A stretch of DNA of 64,000 bases from Malurus cyaneus samueli. Its lineage: Eukaryota > Chordata > Aves > Passeriformes > Maluridae. Position 1 is the stretch's first letter. The number at the start of each line of letters is the position of its first letter. The stretch lies in contig CM019220.1 in NCBI GenBank assembly GCA_009741485.1, positions 30,386,185 to 30,450,184 on the forward strand. The letters are read 5' to 3'. The notes below the pieces were generated by a model. That model saw only the letters and a program-made list of their open reading frames with translations, ran no database searches and was not told the origin of the DNA. Made by a program: the position numbers and the translations under genes. Positions 12,382-24,918 of the stretch are shown here, one piece after another.

Positions 12382-12434
12382 AAAAAAAAAAAAAAAAACA
12401 AAAAAAAAACCCTTTTTTTTTTTTTTTTTTTTTT
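12382..12434. repeat. Long A-tract/T-tract inverted pair
   Basis: A-run from 12382 to 12398, C, A9, CCC at 12410-12412, then T22 at 12413-12434. The A-arm and the T-arm are separated by only three C, so either strand can fold into a long A:T hairpin. Such junctions are hard to sequence, so copy number and even the join may be wrong. Confidence 0.85.
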
Positions 12435-15400
12435 GCCGTTAAGTCACCTCTCTTCCCCAGTTAATGGCAAAGCAGAAAGGGGAGAAAGTGATAGAAAAAG
12501 GAAAGAGAATCCCAAGTTTGAAATCCTTCAGTAGGCATTTAAGGCAATAAGTTCCAAGTGAAAAATGAGGAATTTTCACAACAGTTTATCTTTCATCTAA
12601 GCACATATTATTTTAATATAACATTTCAGTGAGCATAAATTTAGATTCCAGCATCCATGGCTGCTGAGGAGCATACCACAGTTGTGGCTATAACTTGCCT
12701 CACAGAGATATTGCTACAGGTGACAGAGGAAAAGACAGAAAAACTCCATTTTACCCCAATTTACTGGCCTAATACAGAGAAGGAGAGTGGAAAAGGGACG
12801 CTTATTTCAGAAAATAAGCAAAATACCTGTGAAAGTCACCAGATACATAGGAAAGCTCTAGAGCCTACTTCCAAAAGCAATCTTAGAGTTAGAGCATGCT
12901 TTATAAACCAGCTTAAGAATTTTAAAATCGTTTAAGAACATGAAAGAAGAAACAACAGACTTGAAAGCAAATGGAATTATTTTACATGGTCAGTGGTATA
13001 AACTCAGCACAGGGCTGCAAGAAAAAAACAATGAACGTGGCAGTCATTTCTTTCTGACAGTGATTTGACACCCAGCTGATGGAAGGAGCTGACCATGTAA
13101 CCTCTACACCTTGGGTTCTGCTGAAAGAGATCCTCTCAAAGCACCCATGGGGTTATGGATTCCTGCTAATAGCTGCGGGAGGATGGATGATAAAATTATG
13201 GCTGTGTGGAAATGCTCTCTCAATTAATTTCCCATCATGTTAAGGCCATTATCAGTGCATGTCATCTGGCAAAATGGAAAAGAAAAACACTAAGCCAGAA
13301 GCCTTCAATGCCTCTGAAAGTTTCACTCACTTAGCACATGATATAATTGCAGGGTAGAGCAGCCTCTTGAAACAGTTTACCTTCCAATAGAGCTGTAATG
13401 GTATTGATTTAAAGCATTGACAGGCAGAGCTGCTTAAAGAACATAAGCATAGATGGAATTAAAAAAGAAATAAGTACACTGCATAGAAGGAAAACAGGAG
13501 GAGATTCATCTCTCACCCCCCAAAAAATGGGTTGATTCAAGACTTCTAGATTTCAACAAGACCTCTTCTCCACCAACTTTCAACACAAAGCTCACAGACC
13601 ATTTTTTCACAGATCTTTATACTATACCATGTTGTGTTGTTTAACACAGCTATTTCTCTAAAGAAGCTGCTTCTAACCACAGGTCTCCTTAGCTGTTATC
13701 TGCAGTTTTTCTGGGGGAAAATGAAAGTTTAGAAAGAGATGGGTGGGAGAAAACACAATGAAACCTGTATGGCAGGCCTCTCCTTCATATATTAACACAG
13801 ATATCTGTACACACATGTCCATATACATGAGAGTTTATGTATATTCATATATATTCAAATGTACAGCCATATTTGATAATTAACTAGAACCGATTCTTAT
13901 TGTGGCAAAATGAAGACTCTGTAAGAGAATAAAACAGTCAGGCTTTGCTCTCTTTTCCTCCCAAGCTTTCTGTCTCCTCCTTGCTCGCTACCTGCCAGTT
14001 TTGTCACTGCCATCCCAACGCAGACACGGCCGTGTATCAGCACAGAGCTGAGATCTTGGGATGCTGCAGGGACAGCTGAGCCAAACATGTAAGAAAAGAT
14101 CCCTGGTGTATGGAAGGTTCCTTCTGTGTGTCGATCTGGAGACATGATTTCCCCTACTATAATTAAGGTATAAGACATATGATTAAGAATTAAAACTCAG
14201 CCTAAGAGAAACTGTGTGTGCCAGGAAGAAGTGAGCAGAAGAACATTTACAGTAAGACAAGCAGCAAGAAAGCAATGAGCCAAAGCCAGCTGGAAGGGTT
14301 AGAGACTTTCTTTAACACACCCAAAGAAAAATGTACATCCATAAGTGAGAAAGAGGACAGAATCCTTGGGGCTGTATTTTTGTCTCTCCACTTTTGAAAA
14401 TGTACGGGATATATCAGGCAGGCATTTGCATTTACAATGCAATTGCAGCAGCTTCTGGATATGCACATGCAACTATTCATTTGGTACAAAGCATCCGAGG
14501 CAATTCTTGTTACAAAAGTAAAAATTCCTTTTAGCGGTGAGAGAAATTTGTATGATTCTTCACCTTCAAGGGAAAACTTCTAGGCTGACGCACATGAAAA
14601 TGTCTCAGAGGGTGCCTCAGACTGTGGTAGCAGGGCTTGGTTTCAGCTGAATAGCATCAAGAGAGCCCTGTGATCCTGTGAGGAGATGACTGACTGCCTC
14701 TAACCACACACCATCACCTCAGCAGAGTTTATGGGGACCTGCTGGCATTGTTACTGCTCCCCTCCCCTTCCCGTGCTGTCCCAGCAATCTAGACATTGAT
14801 CCTTGAAACAGGAATTTTCACTGACCCAAAACATTCAGATATTGTCATGTCAGGCAATCACCACACAGGCAGATCTGAGAGAGAGGTGCTTCCAGCAACA
14901 GCTCAAAGGGGGCAGGACACAGCTCAGGAAGCATTACCAAAGATGGTTGAACTATGATTCCAGATCTCATAGGTCTGAATAGAAACAGGTGGCCAAACGA
15001 AAGAATGCCCTTTAGTAGTGGTTACTACTGCAAATAAGTCACGAATGAATTCTACATCAAATTCCAAGTAGTTACATTGATTTACTCTTTTTCCTCCCTC
15101 CAACATTACAAAAAACACCTCTAAGCACAGCTGGTATCTCAAGAAAATTCAGGTGGCGAAAAGCATCACTCTGTTCATAGAGACCATCAACTTACAAATC
15201 AGGAAAAAATACTTTTGGAAACAACTGCTTCTCAGTTTGCTGAGGTAACAATCATTGCCATCATTGACAGCCCAGAAACACAGAACATGTTTTGTTCTTT
15301 TATGTCTGTTCCCACTCCCCAAAACCAAGCACCTGGGAAGGGGGTTTGAGTGACACCCCTGAGGTTCAGACCCTTTACCCAGTGCACTCCTGGCCTGGCC

Positions 15401-18400
15401 CTACTCCTGCATTTGCCTCATTCCAGTCTACACCTGCCTGAAAAAATTACACAGCGGCAGCAATTTAGATCTTAACCTTATTCCATGGCAGCTTCCTTGT
15501 TTCAGCTGCCAGCATCTATAGTGCCACTGCATTAAGGACTATCTGTTCTCATTTAAATGGGCTGCTTTACAGTGCAAAATGGAGAAATGCAGACTTTATG
15601 TCTGCATCAGGGGCATCTTCAGCTTTGAAGACTGTGTAAGTCTTTTAAGCATCTCTGGATGTCAGCCATGTGAGGCATAAGTGGACATCTAGGGCATGTT
15701 AATAGTTTTATTTTTAACAGAAAAAGCACCTCTTCCTCAAATGAAAACTACAAGAGCAAAGACATTCAGCTACAGATACAGTTCAGAATCACTATGGTAG
15801 GGGTGGAACCCCACACTTTGACCTTCCAAACCCCCTCTAGCCATCATGTCAAGCAGAAAGAAGATGGAGGGAAATTTTCCCAGCAGTAGTGGATCAGCAT
15901 TATGCCTCTTGCCATAGCAATTGATGTTTAATTCCAGCTTTTTGAAAGTTAGATCACTGAAAATGCCTACAGCTGCTCTGTGTCTGCTTCACTTCAATAC
16001 CTACCTGGTTTGGAACCTGCCTTTGTAGCTGGTTATGTAATTTCATTTTAATCCTCCTCAAAATATCACTGAAATCCTCCCTGCCCAGATGACTTGCATG
16101 TCCCTTTGGTTCATGGGGCAGTTGAAATGACTTCCAATAGCCTCAGTTTTGACTGATATGTTTTTCTCCATCTAGATTCTGTGAAGAAAGTGATGCACTG
16201 ACTTTTTGCTCAGCAGGATTTTGGCTTGAGGCAAAGCTGCAAGGATCAGTCACGGGAGTGAGCAGCTTCCCCCAGTTCTGCTGCAGCCAGAGGGTCAAGA
16301 GAACACTGGTCTGTGCTGTCACTATAACAAAATACCCCAAGATTTCTGTTAAATTAAAAGTGGAGAGTTTTGATGTTTCACCCAAAAATTCAGAATGTAA
16401 CAGAATCAAAATTTGGTGTCCAAGCCAAAACACATAATATTATTTCAATTTAGCCTTCACTGAGTGGTCAAAGCCAGCCAAAATAGAAAAAAAAAACAGA
16501 TAAAGGTATAACAAGAATTTTAATAAGGCAGACTCCAGCCCACTCAGTCCCTACTGTGGAACTGGCAGCTTTGTTACATCCTCATGAGATGGGTGAGGTA
16601 CAGAATTACACAAATTCCTTATAGGGTTTGACAAGTCCATTACACCTATGATGTCTTTAACCTTGTACTGCTTTATTGTACTGAATTTACGTCAGAGCAA
16701 ATATTCTGGAATAATTGCCTGATAATGTTTGACTGCTGCAGAAGACACAGCACTGAGCTGCTCCTCCAGCTCCTGGAAAACAGCACTCAGCTCAGCTGTG
16801 AGGAGGAGATCGAGGAGCCAAATTAAGTAGAAGCTGATGGTGACATTTCCCCAAAACGAAACTGATTTTTTTTTTACTGACTAATAGCTGAAATAACTTT
16901 TGATCTGCCTCATTTTTAATTATTGCTTGCTTCTGTGTTCCAGTTCTGATGGGGAATGAAAACAAAGAGCACAAAATAGCAGGAGACATCACCTCTATTT
17001 CTGCTTTCATTAGGGACAGAAATTACTCAGAATTTTCAGTGGCCACTCTCTAATGCTCCTTTTTCAACTTTCTGGACCAAAAAATGTTTAATTTGTGGAG
17101 CAGCTGTATTAAATGTCTGGGCAGTGCCTTTGGTGCTGGGTGTCAGACTGGGGTGATTCTGATGGGTTTGGATGACACTGCCTGCCATCACAAGCACAAC
17201 CTGGGTGTGATAACAATGACAAAGCCCTGAGTAAGATAAGAGTAGCAGTAGCTGCTGTGGTGTGTGCTGAGAGCTGCTGAAAGTGCATCTGTGGGAGGGC
17301 TGGGTAAAAAGCGAGAGGCAGAGGCAGCTATGGAGTGTGTGTTCTGCTACCACAGATTAATCCCTAATCATTGGGAATCACTGCCATGTACTGCTTATTT
17401 TAAACAAGAGGAAGAGTTACTCATTCTCTAAAAGCCTCTAATTTCTTTAATTAGCAACAGGATAACCAAAAAGAGGCCAAACTTGAGTCCCTGGGCACCA
17501 AACTCCCTGGTGCACCAAACTCGACTCCTTATGCCATCTCAAATTTTTTTTCTCCCTATCATCCTGGAGAATCAAAATATGATAAATCTAATCATAAACC
17601 CACAAACATGTCCTGAATAAACAGCATAACACATGCAACATACAAATAAGATGACATATTCTATGTTACATAAACGTTTATGGTTTGGATACTTAAAATG
17701 GTAAAACATTATGACAATTTGCCTGAAAAAGACAGATTCAATAAAAATTGGTGCCAAATGGAGAGTCTTATTTGAAGAAGTTCAATGAAATTAAAGAGAA
17801 GTGACAGAATATTTAAGTCCTACTTAATTTTTTAAGATCTTGGTACACTGTTTTATAATGATATTGTCATTCAAAACCGAAGATCTCAAAGTTCTGTGTG
17901 CACCAAAGAAATACAGGATTCGAAAGACCTGTGTTGTTTTGAGGCACAGAAGTATTAAAATCCTCTGCATACAAAATGTAGCACCACACAAAGATAGAAG
18001 AGAGAAGACAAAATCCAAGGTGGAGTTTAACTTTCTATGATGTTTCTGAGAAATTCCATGTCCAGCCCCACATGATTTATCCAAGTAAAAGGAAGAGGAA
18101 CAGAGAGCAAGCAGAGAGTCCTCCTGAATCCCAATCCTCTGCTCTAATTCCCAACGCATGAACCTCTGCTCTCCTTCAGCACCTGCTTGGTCTCACAATT
18201 TAATTAATTTTTAAACCAAAATCTTTAAACTATTTGTCCCCAGCCTTCACATATTAAATTTAACATGCAGCAAGAGAGAAGGGTTTTTTTTTTGTGTTGT
18301 CTGAACATGCAGTGGTGCTTTCACACCTCTCAGACTATGCCACTGTTGGATTCAACATTCTGAATAAAAATCAGAGCCAAAGGCAAGCTACCAGTGCTCC

Positions 18401-18923
18401 ACCTACCAGTCCTGGATCTCAAAAACCTTTAATTTTCCTGGCAACACTGCAGTGTATAGAAAAAGGATTAAGTGCAGCAACAAGACATGAAATAAACATC
18501 TGCATTCAGTCTTGAAATGCTTCAATTTGCCATATATCTCCCAGTTTCTAAGCACACGCCCTGCCAAAGGCCTTTCTGATTAATGGCTTGGAATCCCCTT
18601 GCATGGCTCCAGGGGAAGGGGAGTGGATGTACTAATCTGTTATCCACCTGTCTTTGTAATATGTAATACAACACTTATTTTATCCAGGAAGATTCATCAC
18701 CATTGACACCATAATAATCACAGCTTAAATTGCATACCAATGAACTCCCAGTTCTAACTCAGTCTGGTAACAAGAGCTGAATCAGATTTGTCTGTCAAAA
18801 TCTAACAAGGACATCTCTAATTATTTCCTAAATAAAACAAAAAGGTTATTAAATCATAATCTATCTAAACAGATTAAAAATAACCAGTAAAAAGGAAAAA
18901 AAAATCTTTCTGCTATGCAACTG
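12435..18923. other. Non-coding DNA, no recognisable gene or mobile element
   Basis: About 6.5 kb without a supportable exon. AT-rich alternating sequence (tatattcatatatattc type) lies at about 13785-13870. An octamer-like word ATTTGCAT occurs near 14424 in a patch with several TGCAAT/TGCA words. Open stretches of up to 111 codons (minus strand 17824-18159) have no recognised domain. Confidence 0.6.
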
Positions 18924-18956
18924 AGCACAGTAAATACAATAGCACAGTAAATACAA
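18924..18956. repeat. 17-bp tandem duplication (about 1.9 copies)
   Basis: Unit agcacagtaaatacaat at 18924-18940 is followed at 18941-18956 by agcacagtaaatacaa, identical over 16 bases. A small recent tandem duplication in AT-rich DNA. Confidence 0.93.
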
Positions 18957-20005
18957 ATAACCAGAATTTATTCATCCTTCAGAAACAAATACATTTTTAT
19001 ATAAAACAGCTACAGGTCATTTTTAAATAAGACATGACTGTAAGCTTAGCTTGCATCAGTTCAGAATCAGACCTGCCACAAGTACAGTGCAAGCTGATGT
19101 GAAAGAATAATAGTTGTGACCAGGGTTACACCTGAAGGACCAGCTAGGGTTTGAATTAGAACGAGCCTAACTCAGACTCTGCGATATGTGAGATTGTATA
19201 AAAGACTCCAAAAACCTCTTTGTTGTGCGGGAACAAGGGGGAGGTTATTTTACAGCACCTCAGATCACTTTGTCCACTCCCAAAGGGAGAAGAAATTTCT
19301 GCAATTGTGAGGTCCTTTCTGTTGTAAAGAGAAACCTTTGAAGGGGTGACTTCCAGTGACACACATTTCAGGACTGGAAAGCCTTAGATTCACGTGCCTT
19401 TCATTCATTTGGGGACAGGTTTGGCTGCCCTTGGTTTCTGAAAGGAAACATGAATTGACAACACAGAACTAAACTGCAATATTTCCCATTATTTTAAAAG
19501 TTTTACTTATGTTTATTTAGAAGAATATTTGCACCATAACAAATTTCCACTGCTGAAGGAACATATCTGTTCATGTTCAAATCATGCGTAATTGGCAGCT
19601 TTTGGCCATTTTTTACCCAAAAAAAAAATTCCCCTACTACCCACGTGGGCTAGGGAGAAAGTATCCCATCTGCTATCACTGATGAAGGTATCAAACCTGC
19701 ATTATTTGGATGGAGCTCCACCATAGAGTGATCTTCCAGATTTAACACCAGCAGCAGGCCCATTGTACATTTGAGAAAGAACACAGAGACTTGCACTTCA
19801 AGAGATGAACTTGTTTCCTGGAGTTTGATCTGATAATCGGTGTGCACCAAGAGATTGTCAGAAGTCTGGGCACAGTTTTGTATTTGGGAGCAGAAGATGC
19901 AACTTCCCACTGAAATGAGAAGCTTAACTTCGACAGAAAAACTATTTTCATGACTCTGAATAAGCCTTTTTCCTTGGTCTACTAAACCCAGTTTACAGAT
20001 GTTGC
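18957..20005. other. Non-coding DNA, no recognisable gene
   Basis: A minus-strand open stretch (19650-20069, 139 codons) is partly an artefact of the A/C-rich tract at its right end, which reads as leucine/phenylalanine. No domain seen. Confidence 0.6.
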
Positions 20006-20044
20006 AAAAAAAAAAAAACAAAAACAAAAACAAAACCAAAAAAA
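20006..20044. repeat. A-rich (CAAAAA)n-like simple repeat
   Basis: A13 (20006-20018) is followed by C-interrupted A5 units (caaaaacaaaaacaaaacc) up to about 20044. Low-complexity tract. No polyadenylation signal close upstream. Confidence 0.85.
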
Positions 20045-23000
20045 CGAACATTAAAACCAGTTGCTGCAAATTTTTATCAGGTTTTTAGATGGTATCTCAG
20101 GCTAGGGAAAAAGTGATTTAAAGCTCTATTAGGTAAAAGATATACAATCATATCATTGATGTTTTGACAAATTTTAGATATTCTAAAGACATTCTTTAGA
20201 TTCTGGGAAAGACTCAATGCTCAGGGGACAAGTGAAATAAATTGAGCTAATCAATAAGTAGACAGAAAATATCTCAGTGTGGTATGAGCAGAAAATCTTC
20301 CAGCATCTTCTCACTGATTTCCAGTGGAGACTAGAAATATCCCCCTCATAGGAACAGAAATCACTGTATCTTTGCTAAAAACTTAGTGGCAATGGGGGTT
20401 ATTTTTGCTCTAAAAGTCAAATTCTGGTTTGTAGTAATATTCCACTACAAAATGTATTAAAATTTGGGTTGCGAATTAGAATTTACTCTTCTGATTTTTT
20501 ACTTCCTTCTAGACCACTAAATTAACATTAATAATGTATATAAGTGCTGGTGACTTTATGCCCCAAATGGCACTGTGGGCACTGTTCTGATGTCTTTGTC
20601 TATAGATGTCTGTATTTGTAATAGAGCAATAGCATCATTATGTCAAATTATGTCATGCTGGGAACAAATATTAGAATCTGAATCAGGAGAACCTTAATTT
20701 ATTTCACTGGACTTGTGGAAAGAGGAACCTTCTCCCTAAGTAACAACAGTTCAGCTAATAGTCCATTCAGTGCCAACTCAGGCCTAAATTCATCTTTTCT
20801 CTGAGATGGACCAAAGATTTGAACCTGCTCCTCCATCACCCTACTGAGTGTCCCAGGCAAAAGGCTTCCCTAAGCAGGTCTGGTTCTGCAGATTGACTTT
20901 GACTAAAGCTAGAAAGGAATACTGAATTGTCAAAAACCTCATGGTTGGTTTATAGGAATCCTTTCCCATCCCATTCTCTTTTTGGGGGGCAATGGCAGGA
21001 TGCCCTTCCAAGTTAATTCAGAGCTAATATCTTGCCTATAGTTATAGCTGGTGTATACCCATAAATTAACTCCTTAGAGAGAGGCATTTTCTTTACCTGA
21101 GGACCTCACTTTGCCTATCACAACTCAAATGGTTACTTCTGATTACATTTTCAGCAGTAACCTGAAAAAATATCGTGTTACATTTTCCATGCAGGGTATG
21201 ATGTAGTTACTTGCCTTCAGTCTGTCTTTTTATAATATCACAGAAGTAATTAGAGCAATTAGAGAGGTTATTTGGTGTCTTTCTGTTACAGAGGCTGTCA
21301 AGTCTAGCTCTTTCTAACAGAAAGAAAACATTCTCTGAATCCATAAAACATACAAAGATCTGTGTTCTGGTTGAGTTTTTCAAAGTCTATTCCCATGTGT
21401 GGTTCATAATCTCTCAACTCATGTTAGTTACCTGGGCCTGAACAAACATTCTGCAGTGTTTTAACATCAAGTCCAAGACAAAGCTGTCAACAGGACAGTC
21501 AGAGCATACTGCTCGTTCTGTACACATCACATCACACTTGAGCATTATTATAACAGCAGAATATCATGTTTGCTTGACAACAGGGATCCTACAAATTCAT
21601 TTTGAACATAGCAGTTCCTCCTAAGCAGAACAGCATCACTTGATGGGGAACATCATTGCCAGTTATGTTAAAGGCACAGAGCAACTGCCCTGAGAATGAA
21701 AGGAAAGTGCATGTTACTGCCTCTCATGAAACATTTATCAGTAAATGTGGGAACTGATTTGTGCAGGGGAGGCTGCTCAGAGACCAGATACCGTTTGCCT
21801 TTTTGGACACGCTTTTCAAAAACCAGCCCAGTTCAGCAAAGCACTTACTCAGAATTTTCCAAGTGAGGGGTTTGATGACATCCTCCTTCAGCAAAGCATG
21901 GGGCTGTGCCAGTGGTGTTCTGCTCCCCACCCTGAATCCTTCCCCTGCACCACCTGAGAGGGATGGGCACTGCTGCTGATTGCAGAGAGAAGAATAGACT
22001 TTGGCACTAACTACATGGCAGGGCTGATTTTTCACCACCTAACAAGAAGCTGCAGCACTGTGCTCTAGGATCCTTTAGTGAGGAAGATTCAGTCTGTAAT
22101 TTGTGTGAAGCTAAGAGATATCAAATGAGCTGAGAGCCCTCCCCCACCTTCTACATAGAAACTTCATCACTTTTGTCTTTTCAGAGCTTCCTGCTCACAA
22201 TTAATTTTGCCACCACAGACAGGTAGCCCCTTTCCTTTGCCCAGCACTGCACTGCTGCCCCAAAGGTAAAGTCTTGTCTGTCACTGCAAAAACTCAGTTT
22301 GGGAAAAGTGGTGCCAGGAATAGGACCATGTGTTGCTGAGAAGCAGCAGCATTAACCTAATGAGATTTCTTGGGAGTTTTCCTTCTAACCTTCAAATAGT
22401 TCTAGACGTGTGCCAGGATGTAGACAAGGACTTACAGATTATTTTTTCTCCGTGTCCTTAAGTGCTCTGTTTAGCTGGTAAATGCTACAGTGTTAATTAC
22501 ACCGCATGGGGATTTTTGTCTGCAGCATTAGCAAGGCTTTTCACACACATTTCACCTGTAGCCTCAAAGGCTGGAAACTTGATATTAACAAAATTAAACC
22601 AAAGCAATTTCTGGTGGATTTGTGATGAGGACTCCTCAGCTGCAAGCCAGCCTTGCCTGGGGCTTTTTTGGGGTTTGCTGTTCTGCTGTTCTGAGCACAG
22701 GGCAGCCCAACCAAAGAGCTGCTGCTCTGTTTGTCAAACTGCCCTTTGCCCTCCAGGTCCCCCAAAAACTCACACCCAGCACACCAAGTTGTGTCTGCTA
22801 ACTCAAATGATCTCCATACCTTTTAAGCATGGTGCAAGAATGATGCACCAACCCTGTTTTCATCAGAAATGTGACCCTCATCTTCACTGCCTGGAAGAGC
22901 TGAAGAGTCTTCAAACATTTCTTCTTACACAATCTCCCTTCAGTGAGGAGAAAGAAATAAAATACTAAAGAGCCTAATCTGTTTCAGACTGCAACAGGTG

Positions 23001-24880
23001 AGTACCTTCTCTTCCCCAAAGCCTGCTTCTTCAGATCTGCCCTTTTCCAGAGGCGTGTTTAACCTAAATAAAATTAAGGGCCCCTCTTCTGCCATGAACA
23101 ATATTTTCACTTCAAAAGATAAAGCAAAATACATGCCATCGGGGAAAGATTTAATCAAAGTGGGAAAAAATAGAAATTACTTTCTATTTCAGAAAGCGAT
23201 TCTTGGAAGCTGTCAAATCTAAATTGGTTTTATTTGGCTTTTGACCTTTCCTGCAACAAAGCACCTGAACTCAGAGGCCAGTTCAGTTTCGTGTGTGCAA
23301 GTGGAAAAGTTAACGTGTGAACCCTCTGAGCACTTTACAATCAACTCTTTGGATCTTCAGAGAAAGGAACAGGCACAAGATGCAGATTACAGTGCCAGTT
23401 AGAAAACACAGACCAGAACTGAAGTTTTACATCTGACAGACCTTTTTAAAGCTCTAAAGAGGACTGAGGGGAGCCAAGGATTTCAGTAGAGTGTGTGGAT
23501 AATTAACAAAAGAAGATGTTTACAAATCTAATTATTTCAGTTTAAACCTTTGACTAGACCTTTAGAAGCAGGTCTCTGACCTCTTTCTAACTATGAAATG
23601 GGAAATTTCAACACATGTATACATCTAGATATATGTACATATATAAATTTATATATCTGTGGCCTAAGCACTGACTTTCCTAATCTCCTTATATTTGCAT
23701 GGCAATAAAATATCTTAGAATACTATAGGTTCCATAGATTTGTCTAAATCGTGATACTTTTCTTCGAAAAAAAATGGAACACAGGAAAGAATCCTATTTC
23801 CCTGAACTAACTATAGATGCAGAGCCACAGCCTCTAAGCATAAATCAGCATAAATCTATTGAAGAGAGTGCTAATGGAAATAGTGATTTATACCAGCTGA
23901 GGTACCACCCCATACCATTTAGAATTGTTTGTAAAGACTTTCCGTGTCAAACACTATCTAGGTTTATTTGCTGAAGCAGTCCTGCTAACTTTAATTGAAT
24001 CAATTCCTTAAATTGGGCAGAATTTAGCCTGTCTTCTTGCATAGCTTATGTGCAACGATACTCTTCTGCAAATACACCAAACAACAAAATAAACACTGAT
24101 CAATATGAACAGAAATATGCATTTGTTTAATTCTGGAGCCAGGTATTTTACAGTTCATATTACCTGTACTTTGTAATTTATATGATAGCACTTTTGTATA
24201 CATGAGCTTTTGCTAATGTCTGAGAGAGTAAAATGGGGGGATTTAGGAAAGAGAATATTTAAAAATGCAGACATCTACAACTTCATTTCTACATGTTTTC
24301 TTCTAAAATAATGAATACTTTCTTTTCTAAATCTATTTAGTCTATGCACATTTCTTTAGCAACATTCGTATTTGGCTTTACATTCTTCTTTCAGAAAAGG
24401 GCTCATTAGCCACACAGGAAAACTTGTTACTCAGAGCTTGTTTCCCAGCAGCAACCACAGTTACAGGGCAATAGCTTAAATAATCTTTTAAACACACACC
24501 ACTCTTGTCTCTGCTCCTTTTGAATTTGAGTTGTGCATTTTTATTCTTAGGATGTTAACTTTGAATGTATGCCTGAACCAGAGGCACCTATCAATGCTTC
24601 TTACTTTTCTTTAGACTTTGGTAGTCCATAAGAAATGAGAATTTAGTTGTCAGCTCTGCACAGCCTAGACCAGAACCTGCACATTTGCCCTGGGCACAGG
24701 AGCACAGTGTTAGATGTGGTTTTCACACCACATTTGTGCTGAGCAAAACTCAAGGACCCTTCAACCCCACTTGTCCCACTCAAAACACTGGAGTTGTTGA
24801 TGCATTTGGCAGTCAGCTCTAAACAGGAAAACTCCTTTGGATTGGGGCTGTGGTATGCAGTTCGGATGGTCAGCAGGAAT
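20045..24880. other. Non-coding DNA, no recognisable gene
   Basis: Contains the second-longest open stretch of the window (plus strand 22462-22968, 168 codons). Its translation is rich in cysteine, serine and histidine, has no domain I recognise and no splice or promoter context, so I do not call it a gene. An alternating AT patch lies at about 23610-23660. No transposon relic recognised. Confidence 0.6.
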
Positions 24881-24918
24881 TCACTCAGGATTGCAGGATC
24901 CTTTGCAATTCTGAGTGA
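24881..24918. repeat. Quasi-palindrome with 15-bp arms
   Basis: Left arm tcactcaggattgca (24881-24895) and right arm tgcaattctgagtga (24904-24918) are inverted complements at 14 of 15 positions, with an 8-base centre ggatcctt that is itself nearly symmetric. Either strand could form a stable hairpin. It could be the remnant of a small inverted-repeat element, but no target duplication is evident. Confidence 0.85.

Noticed and set aside
22462..22968. 168-codon open stretch, plus strand
   Set aside because: Composition is cysteine/serine/histidine-rich noise with no recognisable fold or motif, and other frames over the same bases are also open.
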